Shown here: in pieces, positions 10,120 to 20,773 of the stretch
Numbering within the stretch: the stretch's first letter is position 1
Layout of the letters: each line of letters starts with the position of its first letter
Assembly (NCBI RefSeq): GCF_958295425.1
Contig: NC_081146.1
Location: 3,596,041-3,660,040 of the forward strand
Source of the DNA: Solea solea
Taxonomy: Eukaryota > Chordata > Actinopteri > Pleuronectiformes > Soleidae
Length of the DNA: 64,000 bases
Direction of reading: 5' to 3'
Notes under the pieces: model-generated
Database searches by the model: none
The model's input: the letters and a program-made list of their open reading frames with translations, nothing else
Told to the model about the DNA's origin: nothing
Made by a program: the position numbers and the translations under genes

Positions 10120-10320
10120 GAATGCTTTTTTTCTTTTGGCTTCTCATACTCTAGGGGTCGCCACGTCTTTGATTTGGCAGATATTTTTTTTTCACTGGAT
10201 GCCCAGAGGTGCACTGACAGGAAAAGGCTAGGATTGCCTCTGTGGATGCCCTTCCTGATGCAACCTTCCCATTTATCTGGGCTAGGGACAGCACTCGGAG
10301 TACACTAGATGTGCCCCCTG
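10120..10320. repeat. Fish interspersed repeat of the 'ggatgcccttcctgatgcaac' type
   Basis: The blocks 'aggggtcgccacg', 'ggatgcccttcctgatgcaa' and 'ccatttatctgggctaggga' match a repeat seen in many fish genomes, where it typically reads as cgccggatgcccttcctgacgc. Class not assigned. A duplicated 'ggatgccc' (near 10,198 and 10,243) suggests a small internal rearrangement. Confidence 0.6.
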
Positions 10321-10354
10321 TGACTGTGGTGGTTGGATTTAAATAAGAAAAATT

Positions 10355-10555
10355 GAGTATTCTCACCTAGAGTTTGTTCATGCTCCCCATGTTTGTATGG
10401 GGTTTCTCTGGGTGAGTCCAAAAACATGCAGATTGGGATCAGGGTTATTTGAAGTTGCTTGTGCGTAGATGTAAAAGTGTGTGTGCGCATGGTTTGTCCA
10501 ATGTCAGCTCCCTCCACAACTCTCAAGGGATAAGCTGAAAAATAAAGGATGGATA
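10355..10555 (+). mobile_element. Highly diverged SINE fragment
   Basis: It retains 'agagtttgttcatgctcccc', 'gagtccaaaaacatgcag' and an 'aaaggatggataatgg' tail in SINE order. The head is missing and the body is shortened. Confidence 0.6.
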
Positions 10556-12395
10556 ATGGTTTCCTATTTTATTTTTGATGTACAGCTGCCATACATATAT
10601 TTTATTAATATATGTTTTAATGTGATTTTCTCTGTGGACTTTGGTACAGAATCAATGACAGTTTACAAACTGTAGTTTCCAGTGAGAAAAGCCTGTGTAG
10701 TGGAATGAGCCACTTTGCATTTCCTGCTTAAAATGCAAGACTGTATTATGTGTAGAATTAAATTTAAAATACTTTTGGTTGCTTGGGGCCATGCAGCAGA
10801 ACAAGCAGAACACTGACAAATTATCAACCTATAGTATAAAATGTCCTGTATTAAAACATGCTTGCTAACACATTCAGCAGATACAACAGAAAGAAAATTG
10901 CTTTCATATGGAGATCAGATTTATCCACCTTCTAAATGTTGTAGGTCTCCACCTACTCCTGAAGGAAGTGTCTTTACTCCACTTTGTTCACCATCTACTC
11001 TCTAACTTTCACTTTATTGGTCTCTTTTTCTATTTCTATCTGTCTCAGAGTTTATCTGAGTTTTATCAGTTTGCTGCCTCCATTGAGGCCGATGGTGGTG
11101 ATAAAAGTGAATCAAACGAGTAAAGTTTTCACGGAGCACAACCATAAACAATGTAAGAGATGTGAAGTATGGTGATAAATTCTATCGTCACATGACCCTC
11201 TTTTACTACAACAATATTGATCAGTGCCACTTTAAATTGTTGTGTCAATTCGGAAACAAACGTTTCATAAATCTGAGGTGGACTGAATTCTACTCGGTGG
11301 AAAAATAAAACATATCTGAATCAATAGTGATGCTGGAGTGAAACTGGCACTCACCGGTTCCACAGCCAGGCAGAACTCATATCATTAAACAACACTCATT
11401 TAATTTTGCACAATTACAGCAGCTGTAGCAGTGGGGACAGCCGGGCGACTGGCCAGCCACCAGTAATACATATTACACAGATGATCCGCTCACTTTTCAC
11501 TGTATCGTGTATTGTGTTATCCAAAACATGAGGCCATGCATCTGGAGAAAGCTGGCTTCTCAGGGGATCTAAGGCTGTGGCTTTACCATAAAAAAGAATG
11601 ACGAGTTGCTTTGATGAAATTGCAGAGGCTGTGCACAGCTGGCTGTGGTGGATGGAGAGGACGGAGTGATGAGTGTGTGTGTGGGAGGAGGGGGGGGGGA
11701 GGAGTCTGAAGTGAGCACGCACCTCAGAGAGCTCCATCTGTTCCCTTCGTCAAATCCTGATGGGCAGGATTCCCTGTGCCAGGATCCTGCTGGCTGACTT
11801 TCCGATTAGAAATGAACACACATGCACGCACTCACACGCACAAACACACACACACACACACACGCACACACACTCTGGCTGTAATTGAAAACTGCACTCA
11901 GGATGAGGCTTGTCAGCGAATGTAACTCATTTTTCTCCCGCTCCATCATCCTCTCGTCCTTGACCTTGTGACCTCAGCACCAGTGCTACCGCAGTGACTC
12001 GGCACGGGAACCAGCGTTCAGACTTTTACCAGACAACCATGCGTCAACCATGTGCACTTGACGCAGCTTTGCCGTGACACTGGATGCTAATTCGCCCACA
12101 CATGAGGGAGGTTAAAACTATTCAGGGTTGAGAGGTGAAACTCTGGGTTTTTTAATACAGTCAAGGGAGGATCATGGAACGACTGAATTTAAAGAAAGCT
12201 TCAAATTCTACACAGGACTGAAAGTTGCATGTTGTTCATCCTCACAAATGGCAATGACTGGTCATAAAATAAACAAAAAATGCAATTATCATATTAATAT
12301 ACTTATATCTGTTTTCACTATAGGCATAGTATATCAATACTAATATTACTGTGTATACTTATTTTATAATGCATGAATTATTAAATAATGTGTGT
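10556..12395. other. Unassigned non-coding DNA with G-rich and CA-rich tracts
   Basis: No gene was recognised. The 107-codon minus-strand ORF at 11,414-11,737 starts in a low-complexity (TG)n/G-run tract and has no recognisable domain. A gggaggagggggggggga run lies near 11,683-11,701. Confidence 0.5.
11821..11874. repeat. (CA)n microsatellite
   Basis: An interrupted ca/cg dinucleotide tract with an uninterrupted core near 11,844-11,863. Confidence 0.93.
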
Positions 12396-12399
12396 ATTA

Positions 12400-12545
12400 G
12401 TATATACACTTTGTCATATTGTCTTGCACATCTTTTGTTGTTATTATTATTACTTATTGCTATCACTTTCTTGTCTTAAGTCTTCTGTTTTTACAGAGCT
12501 ACTGTAACTCCAGAATTTCACCCATAGAGATCAATAAAGGATCTC
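12400..12545 (+). mobile_element. LINE 3'-end fragment
   Basis: The order 'tcttgcacatcttttgttg', 'gagctactgtaactccagaa', 'atagagatcaataaaggat' matches the 3' untranslated end of fish LINEs (usual form: gagctgctgtaa...atttcc...gggatcaataaag). Only the tail remains. Confidence 0.55.
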
Positions 12546-13240
12546 CAAGTGTCTTCTGAAGTCAATCAGGAAATGAGAATATATTGAATATGCATGGAAA
12601 AGGAGCCTGGTTTCAGGTGCCTCTGAAAAAAGAGAAAATCCAGAGTCCAACCATATGAGATTCATGTGGGTAACCGAGTGCCCGGTTGTGGCTTAGGAGG
12701 GAACAACATGTCAGTCTCATCTTTAAAGGCTAAGAGGATTTGTCTCAGTGAGGTGCCTCTGCACCTCAGAGGTTCTCCGTGCATTAAATCTCCAGTTTTA
12801 TGAAAATCACTCCCCCTGATAGCATCTTCTGAAGAATTGATAGAAAGCAGCTCATTATTTTACGCTAAAATATTTCCCTCCTTGTCAGACTGAAATGAAT
12901 TTAAACTTAAAAGAGACTTGTGTTGTGTTGCCTCAATGTAGGACAGAGCCACATATTCCCTTTTGAATCTTAGCGATAAAATGCTTCTTTTGAATTAGCT
13001 TGTGAGTCAGGACAACTTCTCTGTAGATTTGATGGTATGATTGTATGGGTGGATACCTCTGTGAAGAGAGCAGCATGTGTAAAAGACGAGGATAAACGCA
13101 CAGTCCTGATAGTTGTGCAGTGTCTCAACAGCAGTGGAGACACCGGAGATTATTCTCCTGCCTTTTGAGGGCCCACTTGTCTCATCTGATGTTGTTTAGA
13201 CATGAGAAATTAAATATGTTGTATCTATGTAAGTGGCTGT
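12546..13240. other. Unassigned non-coding DNA
   Basis: No repeat or exon recognised. Confidence 0.45.
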
Positions 13241-13244
13241 GACA

Positions 13245-13425
13245 GCATAGCTGTGTTCCCACCATGTGGAATGGTTTGGTTCGGAACAGTACGGCACATA
13301 CTTTTTTGCGTTTCTATTAGGAGTAGTACCAAAATAACTGGCCTTAACAGTTCCATTCTTTCCTTAAATATCCCATAGAAGTCGAGACAAACACCAGCAG
13401 TCTATTGTCATACAAACGCCGAGGT
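13245..13425. mobile_element. MITE fragment interrupted by a LINE
   Basis: 'ttcccaccatgtggaatggt', 'ttcggaacagtacgg' and 'aggagtagtaccaaaataac' resemble the palindromic 'ggttcggaac...agtaccaaa' MITEs of fish; relatives lie near 18,345 and 20,335. The right part appears displaced past the LINE fragment at 13,437-13,760. Confidence 0.4.
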
Positions 13426-13436
13426 AAAAAACCAGA

Positions 13437-13760
13437 GGTGACCGCGCCTACTCTGTTAGAGCGCCTCGGCTTTGGAACGGCCTGCCCGCGGAGATAAGGC
13501 TTGCGAACTCAGTGTCATCTTTTAAATCTCTTCTTAAAACTCATTTTTATAGACTTGCTTTTATGTGATGCCGTCCTATTATCTCCTTTTTTAAATTTTT
13601 TAAATTTTTTTATCTAGAGCGTTAACCACCCTTAATCCTTTCACCACATTGTTTTCTTCCTTTCTGTGCATTTTTTATTCTGTATGTATAAGCACTTTGT
13701 AAATTGCTGTTTTTAAAAGTGCTATATAAATAAAGCTTTACTTACTTACTTACTTACAAA
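13437..13760 (+). mobile_element. LINE 3' end with terminal reverse-transcriptase ORF tail
   Basis: One frame (about 13,457-13,567) reads R-A-P-R-L-W-N-G-L-P-A-E-I-R-L-A, then S-V-S-S-F-K-S-L-L-K-T-H-F-Y-R-L-A-F and a stop. This is the characteristic C-terminus of L2/CR1-like LINE ORF2 proteins. It is followed by an AT-rich 3' region, 'gtgctatataaataaagc' and a (TTAC)n tail. The element is 5'-truncated, as most LINE insertions are. The tail reading is intact, so it may be moderately young. Confidence 0.85.
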
Positions 13761-14271
13761 GCTTGACGTCTTGTTGAGACAAAAAGCAACAAACCGAGCA
13801 GGAAGCAGGAAAAAAAAGAGCTCCTTGATGTCCTCCATTGTTGTCCACACCGCACCTACCAATTTAAGGTATACGATGTGTTTTTGTTAGGTTTGAATAA
13901 GCTTTATGTTCAAAGAATGAGAGGGTCTTCCTCCACAGGTCTGCCATATACAGTACGAACACACCAAAGACCTTTGCCTTTAAGAAATTTAAATTCCCTG
14001 AACATGACTGTGGCTCAGTTCCAATGTCTTCCCCAGAGCCTTACAGCTATAGTCTGTCATTTTCTCCAGGATTTAATGACTATGACCTGGCTGACTAAGA
14101 ACCTTCCTTGATGAAATCCTTCGCTGCTCTAAAGAAAATGTGATCATTTTATTTGGACTGAACAAATTAATTTGCTGGGTCAACTTTGACGACATGATGT
14201 AGTTGTTTCTATTGAAGCTGTTCTCACAGCTCTCTCTCCTTCACAACGTTTAGCAGTGTGTCTTGTGTCTG
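13761..14271. other. Unassigned non-coding DNA
   Basis: The first ~100 bases may be the right part of the MITE interrupted at 13,437. Nothing else recognised. Confidence 0.4.
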
Positions 14272-14619
14272 TTTTAAAGGCGGATTTGTAGATCCCTACA
14301 ACTCTGGATTTTCTCTTTTTTCTCAGACAACTTTATTTATTGAAGGCTATTCAGAACCAAAGATGATTTTACCTTGTAATATTTCTGAAATAAGTAGCAG
14401 ATTCAGCCCTAAACCATCATGGACTTTAATGACATCATCTGTTGAGAGTATGAAAGGCTGTAAAGACGTCTGGCTTTATTTTGGTGAGTTTGCGCATGAA
14501 GAGTTATTTCAAATGTATTTATTTTCTCATTTAGGCACATTTTTGGTCATCAAAATGAACAGGCTGATTAATAAACGTCACCAATAGATGTCAACATAAC
14601 TTACACGCTGATCCTTTAA
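14272..14619 (+). mobile_element. TTAA-type MITE, probable relative of family A
   Basis: The right end ('ccaatagatgtcaacataac' then 'ttacacgctgatcctttaa') matches the 3' terminus of family A at 15,937-16,298. The left end carries 'ttttaaaggc'. The interior is unrelated or too diverged to align by eye. The 109-codon ORF inside has no recognisable domain. Confidence 0.5.
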
Positions 14620-15430
14620 GGCTATCATGCGTAACTTTTGTGTGTGTGATATTTTTCATATTCATTATGTCTTTCTTGTAGAAAAACACTGGTTGGAAAA
14701 TGTTTATTTCCATGCTATAGATTGTGGCTTTAACACAAAGCATGTGTGTGTGTCTGTGTGTGCACATACTGTGTGGCATTTCAAGTTGTTTGAAGATGAA
14801 GCAATTTGTTGGTTACTTTATTAAAATACTGACAGAAAGTGTATCTGTATATAGGCAAAAAAAAAAGTTATAGCAATAATAAATAAAATGTTCTACAGTC
14901 ATTTGATTGGAAAAAACAGAAAAAAGAAAAAGTCTGACAAACTTTTAATAACCCTGATTGGTAACACCTACATGAATTAAGTTCATTTAAACTTAAGTAA
15001 GCATGTTGTCTTTGTGTAACTTAAATGTAGTTTGAATTAACTTTATTAATTAATACATTTTGTCACGTCGATGGGATTAGCTCCAGTCTCTCAAAATAGA
15101 TTAACTGTGGATAGATGAAAAATGTAATACGTAAAATATGGCTAAAGGTGTATTTATTAAAACGTTGCAAACATAATAGATGGAAACAAAATAGGAGACA
15201 GTGAGAGTGACGGAGACGGAGAAAGAAAACCGCAAGTTGTATCAGTGTGAGCTTCAGTTTAATGGCTGCATGCTCCATATAGCAGGCTACTGGCTGAAAG
15301 GTCTATAGTGCAACTGTCTGAGGAAATCAAGAGCTGGAAAGGATTAATAAAAGCAGCCATCCACTACTTGAACCGGATCTAAATCTCATTTGTGGGCTGA
15401 AATACCAAGGATGTCTCGTCATACATGCGA
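14620..15430. other. Unassigned AT-rich non-coding DNA
   Basis: It contains an imperfect (TG)n tract near 14,742-14,763. No gene recognised. Confidence 0.45.
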
Positions 15431-15436
15431 TTGACA

Positions 15437-15438
15437 GT

Positions 15439-15474
<36 letters not shown>
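15437..15474. repeat. (TG)n microsatellite
   Basis: About 19 tg units with one interruption. Confidence 0.95.
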
Positions 15475-15936
15475 CTCAGCTGTGCTTGGAAGTGCATTAT
15501 GATTATTAGGGAGCCACAGATTAATATTTCATTTTGACAGTGGCTTTGAGGGAACTTCCAGACATAAAGAAGTGATATGTTATTCCCTGCTTCACACCTA
15601 TTACTCCCTTACAGGCAGGTCTGGGAGAAAAGAGCTCTTATTATGATGGACAGAGCTGTGGAGCAAGGTGTTCAGACAAAAAAAAAGAAGAAGATATCCC
15701 TATTTAACGGTGAGTAAGCATGGCTGGCCAAAGTGGTGTATCATCACTTTTCAGGACATGGTCATAACAAACCATTATTGGGGCTGATGTGGGTGTCGGG
15801 GAGGACCACCAATCTTGTCATGGACAGCAGGGCTGGTTAACTCCCTGAGGAGTAAGACTATAATACTTTTGATCACAAAAGCTCCAGAAACAAGAAGTAG
15901 CAAAGCCGTACATTTCCATAGGTCTTGTTGACAAGG
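15475..15936. other. Unassigned non-coding DNA
   Basis: Nothing recognised. Confidence 0.4.
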
Positions 15937-16298
15937 TTACCTGTAAGATTTAGGATGGTTTATTGCCACAATATGTGGAAAATTGTGGATAATTGCAACA
16001 AAATAGAACTTGTTTGGTTTTCATTGCCTTAGAATCAGTGTTTTATATATACTTTAGGACCTTGCTTTACAGAGGCCACCATGGATCTTGAGCAGCCGAG
16101 CAGAAAATAAATTCTGCTAAACAATGTGTTGTTTTTGAATTTTGAGGTAGAAGTGTTCTCCACAAACAAAGAAGAATTGAGATACCTTCTGGTATGCGAA
16201 GGCCACCGTAGTTCCCTGACAGATTTGGGAAAGGGAGGGATGAACGGATGAGACGTCCCGCCATTAGAATCAACTATCTCTTACACAATGGGCTTTAA
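15937..16298 (+). mobile_element. TTAA-type MITE family A, copy 2
   Basis: The left end 'ttacctgtaagatttaggat' and 'ggtttattgccac' match copy 1. Mid-element 'gaccttgctttacagaggcc' is shared with the 61,497 and 52,162 copies. The distal signature 'gaaggccaccgtagttccct' then 'gggaaagggagggatga' is followed by the terminus 'cttacacaatgggctttaa'. No coding capacity. Confidence 0.75.
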
Positions 16299-16472
16299 AC
16301 TATCTCCTGACATATGAGTTTTTATGTGCATGTGCCACATTTTATGAAACAGTGTTTGCCTAAGTGACAAACTTTTCCTTTGTTGTTAACATTTGGGTCT
16401 GGTTTGAGGATGAGTTAACATCATCACAATGAGAATGATGAGACTGGACCAAGCATCAATCAATAGTGATGC

Positions 16473-16580
16473 CACACATATGAGATATGAATGAGTTATG
16501 GTGCCATACCATGTTGGCACATGGCACATATGAGATATGAGATATGAGATATGAATGAGTTATGGTGCCATACCATGTTG
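16473..16580. repeat. Two-copy tandem duplication with (GATAT) expansion
   Basis: The unit 'cacatatgagatatgaatga' followed by 'gttatggtgccataccatgt' occurs twice (16,475-16,515 and 16,525-16,579). The second copy carries two extra agatatg steps. It is a local slippage or unequal-exchange duplication at the edge of a dispersed repeat. Confidence 0.9.
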
Positions 16581-16609
16581 CTGGTATCATCCTATTGGAT
16601 GATACCAGC
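16580..16609. repeat. Perfect 13-bp stem, 4-base loop hairpin
   Basis: gctggtatcatcc (16,580-16,592), loop tatt, and the exact complement ggatgataccagc (16,597-16,609). It is probably the terminal palindrome of the adjoining dispersed element. Confidence 0.9.
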
Positions 16610-16840
16610 TGTCAATCACATTGGCTGTTAATCACACAACATTACGATCATGTTCTATTGAAGAAGAGCTGAAACAAATTAAAATCTATGAGATAGAGAA
16701 TTTTCTCATAGATTTCCATTCAAGAGTTCTTTTTGCAACCAGTGGAGTCGCCCCCTGGTGGCTATTCTCACGTCCTGGTTAGCTTCAAATGGTAAACCAG
16801 AAAGTCCACTTTCATATACAGTCAACAGACTGAATATGAA
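16610..16840. repeat. Dispersed fish repeat ('caaccagtggagtcgccccc' type)
   Basis: 'gctgaaacaaattaaaatct', 'catagatttccattcaagag' and 'ttgcaaccagtggagtcgcc' followed by 'ccctggtggct' match a repeat I recognise as abundant in fish genomes. Class and full ends unknown. It probably includes the hairpin at 16,580. Confidence 0.55.
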
Positions 16841-18340
16841 GTAACATCATTTTGTTGGACTTTCCCTAAATGTATGTAAAAAGCATCGTTTTGAGGGTTT
16901 GACAAAAGTCACAGTGTCAACAGAACACACACACAGCAATGGAATAATATTTAACTGATTGGTTGTTATTATCATGAACCTAAATAACAAGTCCCTGCAT
17001 TAAACATGATATGAACAGTTTTACCTTTAATCTAAAGATTGTGACATGACATGGCAGCTTGTGGAAAAAAAGGATTAATTTCCACATGAATTAAAAGACA
17101 CAGCACTCGCTGCTCGAGCCCTGATAGAAGTTCTTTGAGCCTGTGTTTGGTTGTGCTGTATGCTGGGCAGCATCTGATTTCATCAAGAAGAGTGTTTGAT
17201 GAAACATAAGCAAATCCCCCCCCCCCCCGTACAAAGTGTCTGTATTATTTTTGACATTCTCTTGAAAACTGGGATTCTTCAAAGACGGCATGACTCAAAC
17301 TGTTTGAAATATCAAAGCCCTCGTATGGCAACTTTCTAAATGTCACCATGGGGGATCTTACACTCGTTTGAAGCTCATTTCATGAGGAACAGTAATGACA
17401 GGCCTGGAGGTGTTTGGGTGCCCCTCTCGATGCAGAGGTGCTACTCCGATGTCTTTTCACCCTCTGTTTGAGAACTCACTTTGAGGATATGATCATGAAT
17501 TGTGATTTCAATCCCCTCAGCCTGCAGGTTTTCATCTTTTGAATGATGTAAATTCTTAGCCCACACACTGACTTGTCATTTTCCCGGATCTCTACAGTCA
17601 ATATCAGTCTACAGTATTATGCAGACAACGCCGGAGGATTTTATTTGTACTGAAAGAAAATACTGGCTCATAAACTAATTTGTTAGGCAGATATAGTGCT
17701 CACACAATCTTGTCCTGCAACATTTGCACTGTTCAGATCAGCGACACTTTGCTGGCTGAAAAAATAAAAAGAGAAGATGGTGGATAACTTTTGTGGCCTG
17801 GATACTAAAACATTTGGGGAAAAGCAAAGAGACTCCTTTTTACCAGATCCTTAAAACATCCAGAAGTGGATCACTGCCATGTCTGGTGGTTGAATCGACC
17901 ATAGAAAACGGATCCCACAGGCAGCAAATTCTGCCTGTGTAGTGATCAGAGATCATTGATCAGTAGCTATGTTTACATAGAGAAAAGTCATTGGAATAAA
18001 AGTCTAAAATATCTCATGTAAACATGTTATATGGTGATCATCATTGTTCACATAAACATTCGATCCGATCATGACTTCCTGGTTTGGTGCTATCACATGT
18101 CTGATCCATGTCAACATTAAATGTTTCCTTTTTGTTACTGCTGTATTTCCATTACAAAAAAGAAATAATAATCCTTCCAGTTTCAATAGGGTTCTTGCAA
18201 CCTTGTTGCTCGAACCCTAATAATGAACAGACATGAAAGTCAAAGATGTGGAAGAGTAGGAAAATCAGATGAATAGGGACGAGCAGACACGTGCAGCGTT
18301 GGTTCACTATGGAAGTGGAAGTGAAGCTTCTTCTTCTGCT
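16841..18340. other. Unassigned non-coding DNA
   Basis: No gene recognised. It contains a 13-base C run at 17,216-17,228 and a short palindromic cluster of gatca words at about 17,943-17,964. Confidence 0.45.
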
Positions 18341-18344
18341 CCTG

Positions 18345-18790
18345 ACGCTTTTCCATTATATATTTCTAGCACTGCTCGGCTCTACTCTACTCAGTTTGGT
18401 ATCAGGCATGTCGTTTTCCATTACTGTAGTACCTCCTCAACATGCACTGGGTTGTCATGTTGCGACACAAAGAAGATTTGAGAAATTCCAACAATCCATG
18501 CTAAATGTTGGAATTAACGCATGTTTTCAGGATTTGTAAGTGTTTTTAACTGATCTATAGTCAATGTTCAATGGCAATGTTCGGTTTCATTCCTTTAGTT
18601 GCACTCTTGAATTTTCCAGTGTCTACACTCTCTGCCAATCAGTTGCTGACAGTCTGTTGATGTCACATTTTAGTATCGGCTCAGCTTGCTTGGAACCTCA
18701 TCAGAGTGGGTACCAAAAAACAGCACTACTGGAAAAGCAAAATAAAACCACGGCGAGTAGAGTCGAGTTGATCCATGCCACGCTAGAATC
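18345..18790. mobile_element. MITE-like inverted-repeat element
   Basis: The left side has 'gctcggctctactctactca' and 'ccattactgtagtacctcct'. The right side has 'aacagcactactggaaaagc' and 'gcgagtagagtcgagttgat', so right-side words are rough complements of left-side words (ctcggctctact versus agtagagtcgag). This is the architecture of a common fish non-autonomous DNA transposon. The 129-codon ORF across it looks incidental. Confidence 0.5.
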
Positions 18791-19440
18791 GGAAAATTCT
18801 TTAGACAACACCGCACATGTCAAAATAGTCCATTCCGAGTGCTTGATGGATGTGTACACACACCACAATCAGATAATTAATTTTTATGTACATGTAAACA
18901 ATGGAATTCCAATTGGAACAAATATTTTCATAAGGAAAAATTATTTAAATTAAATTATTATTTGAATTAAATTATTTTAATTTTCTAAACATAGCTAGTG
19001 ATCACAAGGTTGTCTTGTCTCACCCACAGTGTTACAGGGAGGAGTCCAGCTCCTTTCAATTGCTGCCTGCTCTGTTGCTGCTTCTGATAGTTCTGATAGA
19101 CTGAGAGTTAAAAGCTGATGGGAAAAAAAAAGCATGGTTTTCATGCAGAAACGTGAGCTCCAGTATGGGCTGCATTGACCGAACAGGGTGTATGCAGACA
19201 TTAGGCAATCTACACCTGAGTAATGCCTCCATTTTATAATCTGGAACTGAGACAAGATGATTGTTTCTCTATATGATAGTAGAACACTGCCACTGTTTGT
19301 ACACTGTCTAGTTCTCGTTTATCAGCCTCTCCTCCATTCATTTTTATTCTGCACAGAGCCAAGCCAATCCACCTCACTGAATGTCTAATAGGCTTTAATT
19401 AAGTTGATCAAACCTCCCTTCTCTTGTCTCTCCCTTCTTT
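18791..19440. other. Unassigned AT-rich non-coding DNA
   Basis: It includes the AT-only quasi-palindrome near 18,938-18,985 (repeats of attaaatta). No gene recognised. Confidence 0.45.
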
Positions 19441-19645
19441 CCCCAGCATCCGTTTGGGACCAGGAGGAGGGCTGCAGATAAATATATGAAGCTGATTGTT
19501 ATGCCCACAATGTGCGCGGTGACTTCATGGCCAGCTAATCAGCCCATCAATGGTGTAAAGAAGCAGTAGCTGTGGTAATTTATATCAATCCCCGTGGCCT
19601 GTTCTGAAAGGAGGAACATTTCACCTTCAGGGCCTAAAAGTTTTG
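19441..19645. other. Possible conserved non-coding element
   Basis: After a pyrimidine-rich stretch ending in 'tttccccag', about 190 bases of balanced, non-repetitive sequence carry several homeodomain-type cores (taatcagc, taattta, tttatatcaat). This texture is typical of vertebrate developmental enhancers and unlike the neighbouring repeats. This is an impression only; I cannot test conservation. Confidence 0.2.
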
Positions 19646-20334
19646 ACTTAGGAACACTTGTTCATTGATTATTGATCATTGATTAAAATTAAGAGCAGCA
19701 CAAACTCATTTTTAAATGTTTAGTGTTTAAATTGTACTTATTTTTGGAAAACCTTGAACAACACTAACCTCTATGAAAGGTTCTATACAAATAAACAGAT
19801 AATAAACAGAATAAACAGAAATGTTTCATTGTTATCATTTTTAGATATTTCTATTCATAAAGCTGGAGTGCATAAGATTTAAATATAAACAAACGTCTGT
19901 TACAATCAAACCGATGTTTGATTAAATTTGTTTTAATCCTATTAGCATCACATGACTCCCTCTGTTTTTCATTATAAGAGTATATCAAAAATAACCATGG
20001 ATGTTCAGTGGCATGTCTCAATCTCAATATTTTAATCACAACCAGAATTTTGGCTTCTCAAAAATGTGATTAAGTTTTCTGCACAACAGATAAGATTACA
20101 GGGTCTCAGAGAGTGCAGACTGTTTTGGTAAATCCATGGGGTGAGTGATAAGGGTTCATCATTGGAGCTTTCAGTTCCAAAAACCATTGTAGTGTGGTTT
20201 ATTTGTTTGTCTGGTTTTATCTACTCTCTTATTCTATGCTTTGATCCAACACTAAGTGGATTTTCTTATTGTGTTACTTGCACCAATGGTTAAAGAATAA
20301 CTGATGAATTGGGGAAGGCAGCAAATGACATACA

Positions 20335-20415
20335 TGCTGCTGTCCACCCAAACCAAATACAGTCAAGTCAAGCCGAGTAGTGCTAGAACTGTACATGGTA
20401 AAGTGCCATTGTATA
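20335..20415. mobile_element. Small MITE fragment
   Basis: 'caagccgagtagtgctagaa' and 'ggtaaagtgccattg' resemble the internal and terminal words of the 18,345 element. Too short for termini. Confidence 0.3.
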
Positions 20416-20579
20416 TTTCCCCCTCTGTATTTTTCTGTCTTGTGATACTTTAATCTGTTGAGCGGCAGGAATGAACAGAAGAAGCAAGGGTCGCTTGACT
20501 ATCCTCCTATGTTGCACACCTAATGTGATTTGTAGTCACCATCTAACCATCTTTTCTTGTGCTCCCATCGTCCTCTCAG

Positions 20580-20773
20580 TAAAAGTCAATTCAAAATCAC
20601 TTCCTCCTCAGTTATATGAACAAATTCATCAAGTCCATCCAAAAAAACAAGTTGATAGCACCAACCAGGCTCACAGCACCCTGAAAGTTCTGCAGAGACG
20701 AATGAAGCTGAAGCATGAACTCAAAATGCTGCACGACCAGCTGAGTTTTTTCAAGCAAGAGTATAAAGCTTAA
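20580..20773 (+). CDS. Possible terminal coding exon with coiled coil (unidentified)
   Basis: A good 3' splice site (pyrimidine-rich 'cttttcttgtgctcccatcg' then 'tcctctcag') ends at 20,579. One frame stays open from there to a taa at 20,771-20,773, about 64 codons. The last third, beginning L-K-V-L-Q-R-R-M-K-L-K-H-E-L, has hydrophobic residues at strict 3-4 spacing (L, L, L, L, F), as in a coiled coil. Codon choice in that part (ctg, aag, cag, gac) is more gene-like than in most of the window. I do not recognise the protein. No convincing poly(A) signal lies within 100 bases downstream. No other exon was found, so this may be the last exon of a gene whose rest lies outside, a pseudogene, or chance. 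Confidence 0.3.
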
